NCBI RefSeq assembly: GCF_007991275.1
Contig: NZ_BJYA01000004.1
Span: 1 to 64,000, forward strand
Direction: 5' to 3'
Length of the DNA: 64,000 nt
Source: Alkalibacillus haloalkaliphilus
GTDB lineage: Bacteria; Bacillota; Bacilli; Bacillales; Alkalibacillaceae
A program made the position numbers and the translations under genes. Under the pieces are notes generated by a model. The model searched no databases, was not told the DNA's origin, and worked only from the letters and a program-made list of their open reading frames with translations. Numbering within the stretch: the first letter of the stretch is position 1; every line of letters starts with the position of its first letter. Shown here one piece after another: positions 56,298 to 64,000 of this stretch.

Positions 56298-56976
56298 AAG
56301 CATCCTTCATGACATAACCAACACCACGAACAGTATGGATTAGCGGCTTTTCATCAGTTAGATCGACTTTTCTTCTAAGATAACGAATATACACATCAAC
56401 TACATTCGTATCGCCTACATAATCAAAGCCCCAAACAGTGTCTAAAATTTGTTCGCGCGTTAGTACTTGTTTACGATTTTCCATTAAATACACTAACAAA
56501 TCGAATTCTTTTGGCGTTAGTTCCATTGAGCGCTCCCCGCGATAAACTTCACGAGTTGATTGGTTCAACTTTAACTCATCAAATGCCAACCAATCGCCCT
56601 GCTCTACTTCTTGAGTATTGCTCCTTAAATGAACACGGATCCGAGCTAATAACTCCTCAATTTGAAACGGTTTAGTGACATAATCTTGCGCACCAGAATC
56701 AAGACCCGTTACTTTATCTTCTACCGCATCTTTAGCTGTGAGCATAATGACTGGCGTCTTGTCATCATCTTTTCTCAACCGACGTAGCAATTCAATCCCA
56801 CTCATTTCTGGAAGCATAATATCGAGTAAAATTAAATCCCATTTTTGAGTACGGAACTGTTCAAGTGCTTCATAGCCTGTCTCAGCCTTTGTAACCTCAT
56901 ACCCTTCAAAATCAAGTTCGAGCTCTAACACACGAGCAATTTTCGCTTCGTCTTCAACGACTAAAATTTGTGTCAT
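56281..56976 (-). CDS. OmpR-family response regulator (YkoG-like)
   Basis: 231 aa. Receiver domain with acidic pocket VVEDE and phospho-acceptor Asp52 (LLDIMLP), Lys in TKPF, and a C-terminal winged helix (KEFDLLVYLMENR, RYLRRKVD). ATG 56976 follows TAGGTGA by 4 nt. Cotranscribed with the kinase. Candidate target boxes of 7-4-7 direct repeats lie before both PepSY genes; none is evident before this operon. Confidence 0.93.
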   Translation of the reverse strand: MTQILVVEDEAKIARVLELELDFEGYEVTKAETGYEALEQFRTQKWDLILLDIMLPEMSGIELLRRLRKDDDKTPVIMLTAKDAVEDKVTGLDSGAQDYVTKPFQIEELLARIRVHLRSNTQEVEQGDWLAFDELKLNQSTREVYRGERSMELTPKEFDLLVYLMENRKQVLTREQILDTVWGFDYVGDTNVVDVYIRYLRRKVDLTDEKPLIHTVRGVGYVMKDAYEAKK

Positions 56977-57069
56977 CCAATCACCTACTAAACGTTTTTT
57001 AACGTCTCTTATTATTAAATATGATACCATAAAGGTAAGTAAACGTTACATAAAGAGGTGCTAGCAAAC

Positions 57070-57369
57070 ATGTTAACTTGTGCAAATTGTCAATACGAAT
57101 TCAAATACAAAGAGGCTCTCCCGTTTAGTTGGAAATCTCGCGTCGGTCATCAATGTCCAAGCTGTGGTGAAACACAATATTACACAGCTAGCAGTCGTAA
57201 ACGTTCTTTTAATATTACGATTGTCGCATTTATTGTGATTGTTTTCCTTAATGCAGTTGACGTTCCATTTATGTGGATCGTTGCTCTTGCAGGTATCATT
57301 ATTGCAGCGATGATCTTATTATCGCCATTTATTTATAAGCTATCGAATGAAGAGGAACCAATGTGGTAA
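57070..57369 (+). CDS. CXXC-zinc-ribbon two-helix membrane protein
   Basis: 99 aa. Zinc ribbon CANCQYEF...HQCPSCGETQYY (about 4-40) then two membrane helices (50-68, 70-90). It matches the cxxc-20-cxxc type short proteins common in Firmicutes; function unknown. ATG 57070 is 9 nt after GAGGTG. DCC protein gene follows by 15 bp. Confidence 0.75.
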   Translation: MLTCANCQYEFKYKEALPFSWKSRVGHQCPSCGETQYYTASSRKRSFNITIVAFIVIVFLNAVDVPFMWIVALAGIIIAAMILLSPFIYKLSNEEEPMW

Positions 57370-57384
57370 TTGAAAGGGGATTTT

Positions 57385-57774
57385 ATGAAAGTTGTTATTT
57401 TTTTTGACGGTGTTTGTAACCTTTGTAACGGGGTTGTGCAATTTTTAATTAAGCACGATTCAGGAGACAATTTCCGCTTTGCTGCTTTACAAAGTGATTT
57501 TGGAGAACGGGTTACAAGCCAATTAGATCAACACGACTTAGACAGTATTATCGTTATGACAAACGGTAAAATGTACACAAAGTCTTCAGGTGCCCTCCAA
57601 ATTGTTAAAAAGATGGACAGCGCTTGGAAGTACCTTTATGTGCTTCGAATTATCCCTAAGCCAATTAGAGACCGTTTGTACGACATCATCGCCCATAACC
57701 GCCACAAGATTTTCGGCAGACGTGATTCTTGTATGATGCCAACACCTGAGTTAAAGCAGAAGTTTTTACAATAG
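57385..57774 (+). CDS. DCC-family thiol-disulfide oxidoreductase (YuxK-like)
   Basis: 129 aa. N-terminal DGVCNLCNG gives the family name (DUF393/DCC), followed by FAALQS and a C-terminal RIIPKPIRDRLYDIIAHNRHKIFG block. Predicted thioredoxin-like redox protein, physiological role unknown. GAAAGGGG lies 5 nt before the ATG. Cotranscribed with the zinc-ribbon gene. Confidence 0.87.
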   Translation: MKVVIFFDGVCNLCNGVVQFLIKHDSGDNFRFAALQSDFGERVTSQLDQHDLDSIIVMTNGKMYTKSSGALQIVKKMDSAWKYLYVLRIIPKPIRDRLYDIIAHNRHKIFGRRDSCMMPTPELKQKFLQ

Positions 57775-57783
57775 AACTTCATC

Positions 57784-58098
57784 CTATAAATGATCTTCCT
57801 TGTACAAAAACAAGAAGTAAATAATGATCGGTACGAATAAAATAACAGAAAACACAGCCCCTATTCCGTATTGATCGTAAGCAATAAACGGGTAAACTAA
57901 AAGCGAAACAGCATAAGTAAGCATTAAAATATTAGCTGTCATTCTTTCATTCAGGAACAAGATTGCATAAACAGCTGGGAGGCTAATAAGGAAAGAAATG
58001 AGATAAGCAAGCCCTTCCGTAATGAAAAATAAAGAAACAGCAGTATAAAAAACGAAGTAAAATTTAAGTACTTTGTACGCAACATCCATCCACGTCAT
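57784..58098 (-). CDS. Hypothetical four-helix membrane protein
   Basis: 104 aa, about three to four hydrophobic helices, ending YKEDHL. No family recognised. ATG 58098 lies 7 nt after TTGGAGA; an ATG at 58116 has no ribosome site. Confidence 0.55.
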   Translation of the reverse strand: MTWMDVAYKVLKFYFVFYTAVSLFFITEGLAYLISFLISLPAVYAILFLNERMTANILMLTYAVSLLVYPFIAYDQYGIGAVFSVILFVPIIIYFLFLYKEDHL

Positions 58099-58160
58099 AT
58101 ATAATTCTCCAATCATTAAATATCAAACTATTCAAACTTTAACATAATTTTGCAAAAATG

Positions 58161-58197
58161 AAAAACTCCACTTCAATTAAAGTGGAGTTTTCGTTTT
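58161..58197 (-). terminator. Terminator of the SRPBCC gene
   Basis: AAAACTCCACTT with AAGTGGAGTTTT, 5-nt loop, A/T tracts on both sides. Confidence 0.8.
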
Positions 58198-58215
58198 ATG
58201 AATGAGTTATTAATA

Positions 58216-58668
58216 CTATTTCGCCACTGACATTTCACAAATTCGATCAGATACAGCAGTTGTGAGACGTTGTGATGTTTGTGGTACGAGGCTTTTTAAT
58301 ACAGAGTTAATGACAGGTCCCTTCATCCCTTTCGCTGTCACATCCAAGCTCCCACTAATTTGTGTACTCGTGTCCAATAATTTTCGTGCTTGAAAATAAC
58401 CATGTCCAATCACATTTTCATTAATTCCGATCAATTTGAATGTTACTTTTTCTGGTTCAATCCATTCTTGAATTTCAACTTTTAACGAAACGGTCTTATA
58501 CATCTTCCCGACTTCACCTTTGAATGTCCACGTTGAATTGCGATCATTAATAATTTCATGGTGCATATAACCGGGAACTAATGGAGCCCAGTTGTCCATT
58601 TGACTTACGAACTCCCAGACGACATCAATCGGAACATTTACTTCCACACGGTGTGTACCACTTGGCAT
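58216..58668 (-). CDS. SRPBCC (CoxG-like) lipid-binding-fold protein
   Basis: 150 aa. START/SRPBCC features: VEVNVPIDVVWEFVSQMDNWAPLVPG at the N-terminus, WTFKGEVG, and a long C-terminal helix. It binds a hydrophobic ligand in the cytoplasm; CoxG relatives occur with CO dehydrogenase, but none is nearby, so the role is open. GGAG lies 11 nt before the ATG. Confidence 0.72.
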   Translation of the reverse strand: MPSGTHRVEVNVPIDVVWEFVSQMDNWAPLVPGYMHHEIINDRNSTWTFKGEVGKMYKTVSLKVEIQEWIEPEKVTFKLIGINENVIGHGYFQARKLLDTSTQISGSLDVTAKGMKGPVINSVLKSLVPQTSQRLTTAVSDRICEMSVAK

Positions 58669-58732
58669 GCAGCCATCAACTCCTATAGTCTAATTACGTT
58701 TTAATATATGCGAATGCCTATTTGTCCTATAA

Positions 58733-58777
58733 CAAAAAGTTAAGCACGTGAAAGCTTTTAAATCGCTCACGTGCTTA
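58733..58777 (-). terminator. Terminator of the CAP-domain lipoprotein gene
   Basis: TAAGCACGTGA with TCACGTGCTTA, 15-nt loop, ACTTTTTG tail on the minus strand. Confidence 0.7.
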
Positions 58778-58784
58778 GTCTTTT

Positions 58785-59708
58785 TTATTTAACGATAAAC
58801 ATTTGCGTCCAATATGGGCTCATGTTACCACTGTCTTCATACCCCACTCCGATATGTGTCCATGATTCATTTAGAATATTTTCACGGTGTCCTTCACTGT
58901 TCATCCAGTTATTGACGGCTTCTTCAGCTGAATGTTGCCCTGCTGCGATGTTTTCCGAAGCGCCAGTATAAGAGACATCATAATGGTCTAACATATCAAA
59001 TGGTGAACCATAAGTTGGTGAATTATGGCTAAAGTAGTTGTTATCAGCCATATCGACTGACTTACGCTGTGCAACGTCTGTTAATTCTGTATCTAACTCA
59101 ACTGGGTTTAAACCATGTTGTTCACGTTGTTCATTCGTCAAACGAACAACTTCTTCTATAACACTTTGGTCTGTTTGTACATCAGGTGTTTCGTCTTGCT
59201 GTTCATCTTGTTCTCTTGCTTCCTCACTACGGTCAGGTGTTTGCTCTTGCTGTTGGTCTTGACCACGTTGTTCCTCTTGTTGATCTTGTTGACCCTGCTG
59301 ACCTTGTTGGTTACGGTCACGACGTTCAGTCTGTTGTTCACGGTTTTGACCACCTAAAATATCACCTAAACCACCTTGGCCTTGTTGTCCTTGCTGTCCC
59401 TCTTGCCCTTGTCGGCCACTTCTTCGGTTATTAAAGTCGAATGGCTCCCAGTCGTTGACGTTTTCACGTCCACGAAGCTGGTAATTAGTATCATTATTTT
59501 CGTAAGGGAACCTCAGGTTATCTTGGTTTTGTCGGTTATAGTAAGGGTGAGTATTACGGTTTCCATCTTGACCATCACCTGTACCAAGTCGTGTTATATT
59601 AGTATCGTCACCTGTTTGACGTTGCGCACCTTCATCACCTGTTTGACACGCTGTAAGTAGCAATGTCAAAGCTATAAGGCTAATTATAAAAGCGTTAAAC
59701 TTTTTCAT
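58785..59708 (-). CDS. CAP/SCP-domain lipoprotein with Gln/Gly-rich linker
   Basis: 307 aa. Lipobox LLTAC (Cys21), an Asn/Asp-rich segment, a low-complexity Gln/Gly/Arg/Glu linker (about 95-190) and a C-terminal CAP domain (VVRLTNEQREQHGLNP, FSHNSPTYGSPF, AGQHSAEEAVNNW, GHRENILN) as in YkwD. CAP proteins of spore-formers are often spore-coat or wall associated; activity unknown. ATG 59708 starts the signal peptide, 7 nt after AAAGGAG. The linker repeats (QQGQQGQ) suggest slippage-prone DNA. Confidence 0.85.
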   Translation of the reverse strand: MKKFNAFIISLIALTLLLTACQTGDEGAQRQTGDDTNITRLGTGDGQDGNRNTHPYYNRQNQDNLRFPYENNDTNYQLRGRENVNDWEPFDFNNRRSGRQGQEGQQGQQGQGGLGDILGGQNREQQTERRDRNQQGQQGQQDQQEEQRGQDQQQEQTPDRSEEAREQDEQQDETPDVQTDQSVIEEVVRLTNEQREQHGLNPVELDTELTDVAQRKSVDMADNNYFSHNSPTYGSPFDMLDHYDVSYTGASENIAAGQHSAEEAVNNWMNSEGHRENILNESWTHIGVGYEDSGNMSPYWTQMFIVK

Positions 59709-59837
59709 CTTGTTGCTCCTTTCTTTTTCATGTTGCACTCCTATTTTTAGATTTAAGAAAGAAAATATACCGCAAGCAAGATGGTAATATTTAAACGAAT
59801 TGGCTATTGCCAAACTTACTTTCATATCAAGGGTTCA

Positions 59838-60335
59838 TCATTCAACCGATTCAGCAATACCCATTAATTTATAATGCCTTATTTCAGGTCGATAGCCATT
59901 TAATACAAAGCTATAAGTCACACCATTTTTCTTCATATAAAGCCAGCTAACATGAGGGTCTGCACTTTCCTCAACATCAAAAAGATACACCGTCGTCCCG
60001 TCTTTAAGAACGCGTTGCTCGCTCATATTAGGAACTTCAACTGATTCCTTCAAGATATGTATGCGAAAAACACGCTCATCATCTTCACCAATAAGCGCGA
60101 TCGATAAACCTTGTTCGGATACTCTACCTAAATACTTGTCAGCACGGAATGGAATTTTGCTCGGCAAACTAATTTCATAATTAAACGTTTCATCAAATTG
60201 ATCAAGCGCTGTCAAAAGATCGGTATAGCCTAACCGTTCATATAATTGCTCAAATGAAAAATCCAAATCATCTTGTGCATAACTTATTGGTTGCAAGGTA
60301 AAAGTAATAATTAAAACAAGAGCAAGCACCCTCAT
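59838..60335 (-). CDS. Secreted hypothetical protein
   Basis: 165 aa. Signal peptide (MRVLALVLIITFTLQPISYA, cut probably before Gln21), then a soluble domain with VFRIHILKESVEV and WLYMKKNGVTYSFVLNG, beta-rich. No family recognised. ATG 60335 follows GAGGTGA by 4 nt. Confidence 0.6.
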   Translation of the reverse strand: MRVLALVLIITFTLQPISYAQDDLDFSFEQLYERLGYTDLLTALDQFDETFNYEISLPSKIPFRADKYLGRVSEQGLSIALIGEDDERVFRIHILKESVEVPNMSEQRVLKDGTTVYLFDVEESADPHVSWLYMKKNGVTYSFVLNGYRPEIRHYKLMGIAESVE

Positions 60336-60383
60336 GCAATCACCTCTACCTTTAAGCATGGCTTGTCTTAGGAAAAAATATGC

Positions 60384-60417
60384 AAAAGTCGCCTCCTGAT
60401 CTAGAGACGACTTTTAT
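60384..60417 (-). terminator. Terminator of the PLP lyase gene
   Basis: AAAAGTCGCCTC with GAGACGACTTTT (one G-U), 8-nt loop, A-rich context giving a T-containing minus-strand tail. Confidence 0.65.
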
Positions 60418-60418
60418 C

Positions 60419-61612
60419 TTAAACGTATAATTCTTTCGGTAACTTTTTAAAAGCTTGATCAAGATCATTAATTAAATCATCAATGTCTTCAATACCTGCT
60501 GAATAGCGAATTAAGCCTTCTGGAATTCCCATCGCTGCACGTTCTTCTGGTGTACACTCGACGTGACTCGTAGTTCTAGGTGGTCCTACTATTGTTTGCA
60601 CACAGCCGAGACTTGCTGCTTTTTTTGCTAATTTCATATGCGGCAGTAAGTGATGGACAGTTTCTAATCCACCTTTAACTGAGAAGCTCAGCATCCCGCC
60701 AAAGCCTTTCATTTGTTTTTTAGCAATATCATGACCTGTATGATCTTCTAAACCAGGATAAAAAACATCTTCCACCCATTCGTTCGTTTTTAAATATTGC
60801 GCGACTTTCATCGCATTTTCATTTTGTTGTTTAACTCTTAAATGTAGCGTTTTCATTCCTCTTAATAACAAATATGATGCCATTGGACTTAATGTCGCGC
60901 CGTTAATTTCACGGTAATGATAAATTTGTTCGATTAAACTTGCCGGTCCGCACACAACGCCTCCTAAGGCATCTGAATGTCCGCCTAAATATTTTGTTGC
61001 GCTATGCAAGACAAGGTCAACACCAAGCTCAAGTGGATTTTGGTTAACAGGTGATGCAAACGTGCCGTCAATGATCACTAAAGCACCAACATCATGACCA
61101 GCTTTGGCAACCCGCTCAATGTCGATAATTTTCAACGTCGGGTTTGTCGGAGACTCTAGATAAAGTACTTGGCAACCATTTAAGATTTCACGTTCAATTT
61201 CTTCATGATCATCTGTTTCACAAAAGACGACATCTACTCCACTTTTCGGTAAAAACTCTGTAAAAATTTTATTCGTTCCGCCGTACGTGTCTTTTATCGT
61301 AACAACTCGATCACCCGGGCGTAAAAACGTGTTGAGCGTATTAGAGATTGCGGCCATTCCTGTAGAGAAGCTTGTAGCCGCTTCAGCCCCTTCTAACTCT
61401 TTTACTTTGTCTTCAAATGCTTGCGTTGTTGGGTTCGTGTTACGGCCGTAAATATGACCTTCACGCTGTCCAGTTGCGATCTCGTGCCACTCATCCATAT
61501 CTTCATAACCGTAAGACACACTATGAACGACTGGAACTTGAGTTGCCCCATACCTTAGCTGCTCTTGTTCTCCGGACCATAATGCTTTTGTACCTGGTTT
61601 GTATTGTGTCAT
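60419..61612 (-). CDS. Cystathionine gamma-synthase/lyase family PLP enzyme
   Basis: 397 aa, Cys/Met-metabolism PLP family. YGRNTNPTTQAFEDKV, STGMAAIS, LESPTNPTL and the PLP lysine in HSATKYLGGHSD. Members perform gamma- or beta-elimination or replacement on sulfur amino acids. Being 18 bp downstream of a creatinase-fold hydrolase and outside a Met operon suggests a special substrate, such as methionine or a diaminobutyrate-related compound. RBS AGGAGGG. Confidence 0.82.
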   Translation of the reverse strand: MTQYKPGTKALWSGEQEQLRYGATQVPVVHSVSYGYEDMDEWHEIATGQREGHIYGRNTNPTTQAFEDKVKELEGAEAATSFSTGMAAISNTLNTFLRPGDRVVTIKDTYGGTNKIFTEFLPKSGVDVVFCETDDHEEIEREILNGCQVLYLESPTNPTLKIIDIERVAKAGHDVGALVIIDGTFASPVNQNPLELGVDLVLHSATKYLGGHSDALGGVVCGPASLIEQIYHYREINGATLSPMASYLLLRGMKTLHLRVKQQNENAMKVAQYLKTNEWVEDVFYPGLEDHTGHDIAKKQMKGFGGMLSFSVKGGLETVHHLLPHMKLAKKAASLGCVQTIVGPPRTTSHVECTPEERAAMGIPEGLIRYSAGIEDIDDLINDLDQAFKKLPKELYV

Positions 61613-61630
61613 TGCAATCCCTCCTAATTT

Positions 61631-62842
61631 TTATGAAATAATGCCACTACTATCATCTGGGAAGTGGAACGGACTATTAACAATCAGTTCACGTGGGTAA
61701 TTCGTTAACATGTCGACCCCATCATCAGTAATGACAAATGATTCACTCATCTCAATTCCATCATTTTCAAACCATAAGCCCGGTATAAAATGAAATGTCA
61801 TGTTCGGCTTCAGCTCTGTTTTATCCCCTTTACGAATGCTTGCGGTATGCTCACCCCAGTCAGGCGGATAATTTAACCCCATCGAATAACCTAAACGCGA
61901 TTCTTTTTCAATGCCGTACTTGCGCGTTGATTCACGCCACGCTTCTTCTAATTCTTCTAAATAAATGCCAGGCTTCGCACGATCTAACACATTTTCAATA
62001 CCTTCACGAACAATATGCCCCAAACGCTCCAACCTTTCTGGCGGTGGACCAATTGATACCGTTCTAGCCAATGGCGCATGATAACGTTTATAACAACCAC
62101 CAAGCTCAACAATGACCGCGTTCCCTTCTTTAAAATAACTTTCCGACCAAGTTAAATGCGGTGTCGACGTGTTTTCCCCTGTTGGAAGCATTGGTACAAT
62201 CGACGGATAGTCACCGCCAAACTCATCAGTTCCTTTTATTAATTCATAATAGATCGCAGCAGCCGCATCATTTTCTCTCGATCCCGTATGAATCGCTGAA
62301 ACAGCAGCATCCATAGACTGCTCAGCAATTTTACCAGCACGGCGCATGAACTCTATTTCTTGATCTGACTTAATGATCCGCACCCAATTGACAAGTGACG
62401 TCGCATCTTTAAACGTTGCATTCGGAAGTTTCCTTAGCAAAGTCATATACGCTTTAGCAGAGAAATAATACTGATCCATCTCCACTCCAATGTGTCTATT
62501 GCCATGCCCAATTTCATTAAGGATTTCTGCAATAAACTCCATAGGGTGATACTGTTCTGAATGAACGTAATAATCCGGATATGACATGATGTTTTCATCG
62601 TACATCCACGTTGTTGCTTTAGCTCCATTCGCATCCATTAAGCGCCCAATCCAAATCGGCTGCGGTTCATCAATAATCACAACCAACATTTGATGAACGT
62701 AAAACGACCATGCATCATACCCCGATAAATAGTTCATATTAGCAGGATCGGTGATGAGTAACACCTCAATCCCTTCCCTTGCCATCCGTTCCTTCGTATT
62801 CTTCAGCCGCTCTTGATACTCTAAAATATCAAACGTCAGCAT
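61631..62842 (-). CDS. Creatinase-fold M24 hydrolase, ectoine hydrolase (DoeA/EutD)-like
   Basis: 403 aa. N-terminal creatinase domain (YLSGYDAWSFYVHQ, IWIGRLMDANGAK) and pita-bread domain. Canonical M24 metal ligands are missing: VELGG (Glu246) replaces VDxG, HAPLARTV replaces SDxTRT, and GYSMGLNYPP replaces GHGIG. This metal-free pattern and the DAWSFYVHQ/MDANGA words recall ectoine hydrolases DoeA/EutD, which open the ectoine ring. ATG 62842 follows GGGAGG by 8 nt. No DoeB/EutE gene is seen in the window. Operon with the PLP enzyme. Confidence 0.72.
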   Translation of the reverse strand: MLTFDILEYQERLKNTKERMAREGIEVLLITDPANMNYLSGYDAWSFYVHQMLVVIIDEPQPIWIGRLMDANGAKATTWMYDENIMSYPDYYVHSEQYHPMEFIAEILNEIGHGNRHIGVEMDQYYFSAKAYMTLLRKLPNATFKDATSLVNWVRIIKSDQEIEFMRRAGKIAEQSMDAAVSAIHTGSRENDAAAAIYYELIKGTDEFGGDYPSIVPMLPTGENTSTPHLTWSESYFKEGNAVIVELGGCYKRYHAPLARTVSIGPPPERLERLGHIVREGIENVLDRAKPGIYLEELEEAWRESTRKYGIEKESRLGYSMGLNYPPDWGEHTASIRKGDKTELKPNMTFHFIPGLWFENDGIEMSESFVITDDGVDMLTNYPRELIVNSPFHFPDDSSGIIS

Positions 62843-63017
62843 GGTAAAAGCCTCCCTTCTCTCAAATGACTGAATTTTTAAATTATTTGTTATTGTTATT
62901 ATATTGCGGATAGAGGCTGTTTGATAATATACAAAGTGTATGAACTTTTTAACGTGTCTTTTATACACTTTTGCAATGTGGGGTGTTGAAGGGTTTGTGG
63001 GGGCTAATGGGGAGGTG

Positions 63018-63335
63018 ATGGATAATTACCGAATAGGTGGGGGTTATTACCGAATATGAGGATTTATTACCGAATAGGTGCCGGTTATTACCGAATACAA
63101 CGATTTATTACCGAATACGAGGATTTATTACCGAATACGAGGATTTATTACCGAATACGAGGATTTATTACCGAATAGGTCCCGGTTATTACCGAATACA
63201 ACGATCTATTACCGAATAGGCGCCGGTTATTATCGAATAGAATAGGGTTAATGTCGGATGAAAGCCCCTTAATGTGGACGAATCCACATTAGTGCCGGAC
63301 TAACGACCATAATTGTCGGACGCAAGATCATATCA
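63018..63335. repeat. Fifteen-unit, 20-21-bp mosaic tandem repeat array (TTATTACCGAATA and TGTCGGA families)
   Basis: Eleven units with an ACCGAATA core (cores at 63028, 63049, 63069, 63090, 63110, 63130, 63150, 63170, 63191, 63211, 63232) continue in phase into four TGTCGGA-type units (63253, 63274, 63294, 63315). Tails alternate between GGTGCCGG, CAACGA and CGAGGA forms. Non-coding, in the 565-bp gap between the PucR gene and the hydrolase gene; the remaining 62843-63017 holds no feature except the hydrolase ribosome site. Confidence 0.85.
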
Positions 63336-63365
63336 CACGCCCTAACCCCCACCACCAGATCAAAA

Positions 63366-63397
63366 AACAAAACCCTAGAGCTTCACACTCCAGGGTT
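63366..63397 (-). terminator. Terminator of the PucR-type gene
   Basis: AACCCTAGAG paired with CTCCAGGGTT (one G-U), short loop, TTTTGTTTTTTG tail on the minus strand. Confidence 0.75.
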
Positions 63398-63407
63398 CTA
63401 ATTCTAA

Positions 63408-64000
63408 CTATTTAAATTGTTTCAACAGCCACAGCCGCACGCTTAATTCTAATAAAAATGAGTCGTCTGCTTCGACTAAAGTTAGGCCGGTTAAATTTTC
63501 GATATTGCGTAGGCGGTACAAAAGTGACTGGCGGTGCAAGTTTAGTGCTCTTGCTGTTTGGCTGACGTTGCCTTTATATTTTTGATACGTCATAAATGTA
63601 TGAATGAGGTCTGTTTGGCGCCTGCGGTCGTACTCAATCAAGGGCTCAATCGTCTCTTGGACCATTTTGATCAACGAATCGTTGCTGGCGACGTTCATGA
63701 GTAGTCGATTGACCTTCGTTTCTTCAAAAAATGTCCGCTCGCCGAAGCCGTGTTCTTCAGTATGAATATCTAAGGCTGTTCGCGCTTCGTGATAGCTTTC
63801 GTAAAATGACTGTAAGCCTTGGTTATGAAGTCCAACTCCCCATGCGAAATATACGTGCGCCAACTGATCGTGCAACCTTCTTTCAACCATATCTAAAAAG
63901 TGATTGACCGTTTCTTGATAGCCATTCTCCTCAATTTCTAAAAATATAATGACCTCACCTTCATCGAATGATGACATTGTTTTGCGTTCCAACTGCTGAC
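63408..64000 (-). CDS. PucR/CdaR-family transcriptional regulator (partial)
   Basis: The gene runs off the right end; the last 197 codons are present. The centre holds a GGDEF-like ligand region (HVYFAWGVGLHNQG, YHEARTALDIH) and the C-terminus the PucR helix-turn-helix YKGNVSQTARALNLHRQSLLYRL. Such regulators activate catabolic operons in response to substrate. It lies upstream of the hydrolase and PLP-enzyme genes on the same strand and is the obvious candidate to control them. Confidence 0.85.
   Translation of the reverse strand, partial: QQLERKTMSSFDEGEVIIFLEIEENGYQETVNHFLDMVERRLHDQLAHVYFAWGVGLHNQGLQSFYESYHEARTALDIHTEEHGFGERTFFEETKVNRLLMNVASNDSLIKMVQETIEPLIEYDRRRQTDLIHTFMTYQKYKGNVSQTARALNLHRQSLLYRLRNIENLTGLTLVEADDSFLLELSVRLWLLKQFK

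Noticed and set aside
59038-59434. Plus-strand Cys/Leu-rich frames opposite the CAP-protein linker
   Set aside because: They are shadows of the Gln-rich repeat in the real minus-strand gene.
63037-63219. A 60-codon open frame through the 63-kb repeat array
   Set aside because: The repeat unit is 20-21 bp, so the frame rotates through each unit; it is open only because the units lack stops. No ribosome site or family.
63018-63335. CRISPR array
   Set aside because: Period is only 20-21 bp with no spacer-sized unique sequence and no cas genes in the window.

Overview
The window is low-GC Gram-positive chromosome, most likely from a moderately halophilic or alkaliphilic member of the Bacillaceae. 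Shine-Dalgarno sites are strong, GTG and TTG starts are frequent, and marker genes include rpoY, rnjA, an SR1P peptide, darB/cbpB and a YjcZ-type sporulation peptide. Two BCCT compatible-solute carriers, a Ktr K+ system, an ectoine-hydrolase-like enzyme and very acidic secreted proteins suggest salt adaptation. There are no rRNA, tRNA, phage or insertion-sequence genes.

Layout. 0-30 kb is a shuffled version of the Bacillus ykt-pdh-ykq-yku neighbourhood. It holds yktA, an NPD-family oxidoreductase, the SR1 sRNA/SR1P peptide, a polysaccharide deacetylase lipoprotein, a BCCT carrier, pdhABCD, ykyA, def, a new small basic peptide, rpoY-rnjA, ktrC, a heterodimeric ABC exporter, ykuV, ykuU, ykuT, a CoA-disulfide reductase, a small M50 protease, dapL, dapH, darB, a haemolysin-III protein, fadH with a FadR operator, ykuE, a Sco lipoprotein and patA. 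30-36 kb has a broken Spo0E-like gene, signal peptidase I, a YvrJ/DUF2922/DUF1659 cluster with an extra 30-aa peptide, a zinc-ribbon/HtrA-type protease pair and yjcZ. 35-50 kb has a PAS-GGDEF-EAL protein, ktrD, a YwpF-like protein, an HD hydrolase, an MFS pump, a chemoreceptor coupled to a nitroreductase, a second BCCT carrier, an ECF sigma/DUF4179 pair and a frameshifted penicillin acylase. 50-64 kb has a glutathione peroxidase, several small proteins, a YkoGH-like two-component system with two PepSY proteins, envelope lipoproteins, and at the right edge a PLP lyase, a creatinase-fold hydrolase and a PucR regulator cut by the window end.

How the genes work together. DapH, PatA and DapL are the acetylase branch of diaminopimelate synthesis. 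KtrC, KtrD and the c-di-AMP sensor DarB belong to potassium homeostasis. SR1P (GapA partner) and RNase J1, known to be linked through GapA in Bacillus subtilis, both flank the pdh operon. The two-component system probably controls the PepSY genes, since two of their upstream regions carry the same 7-4-7 direct repeat.

The least explained material is non-coding: three intergenic arrays of short tandem units with a 20-21 bp period, a ribosome-binding site held in a hairpin loop before a new 31-aa peptide, and two convergent genes whose poly-Glu ends form a 16-bp inverted repeat.
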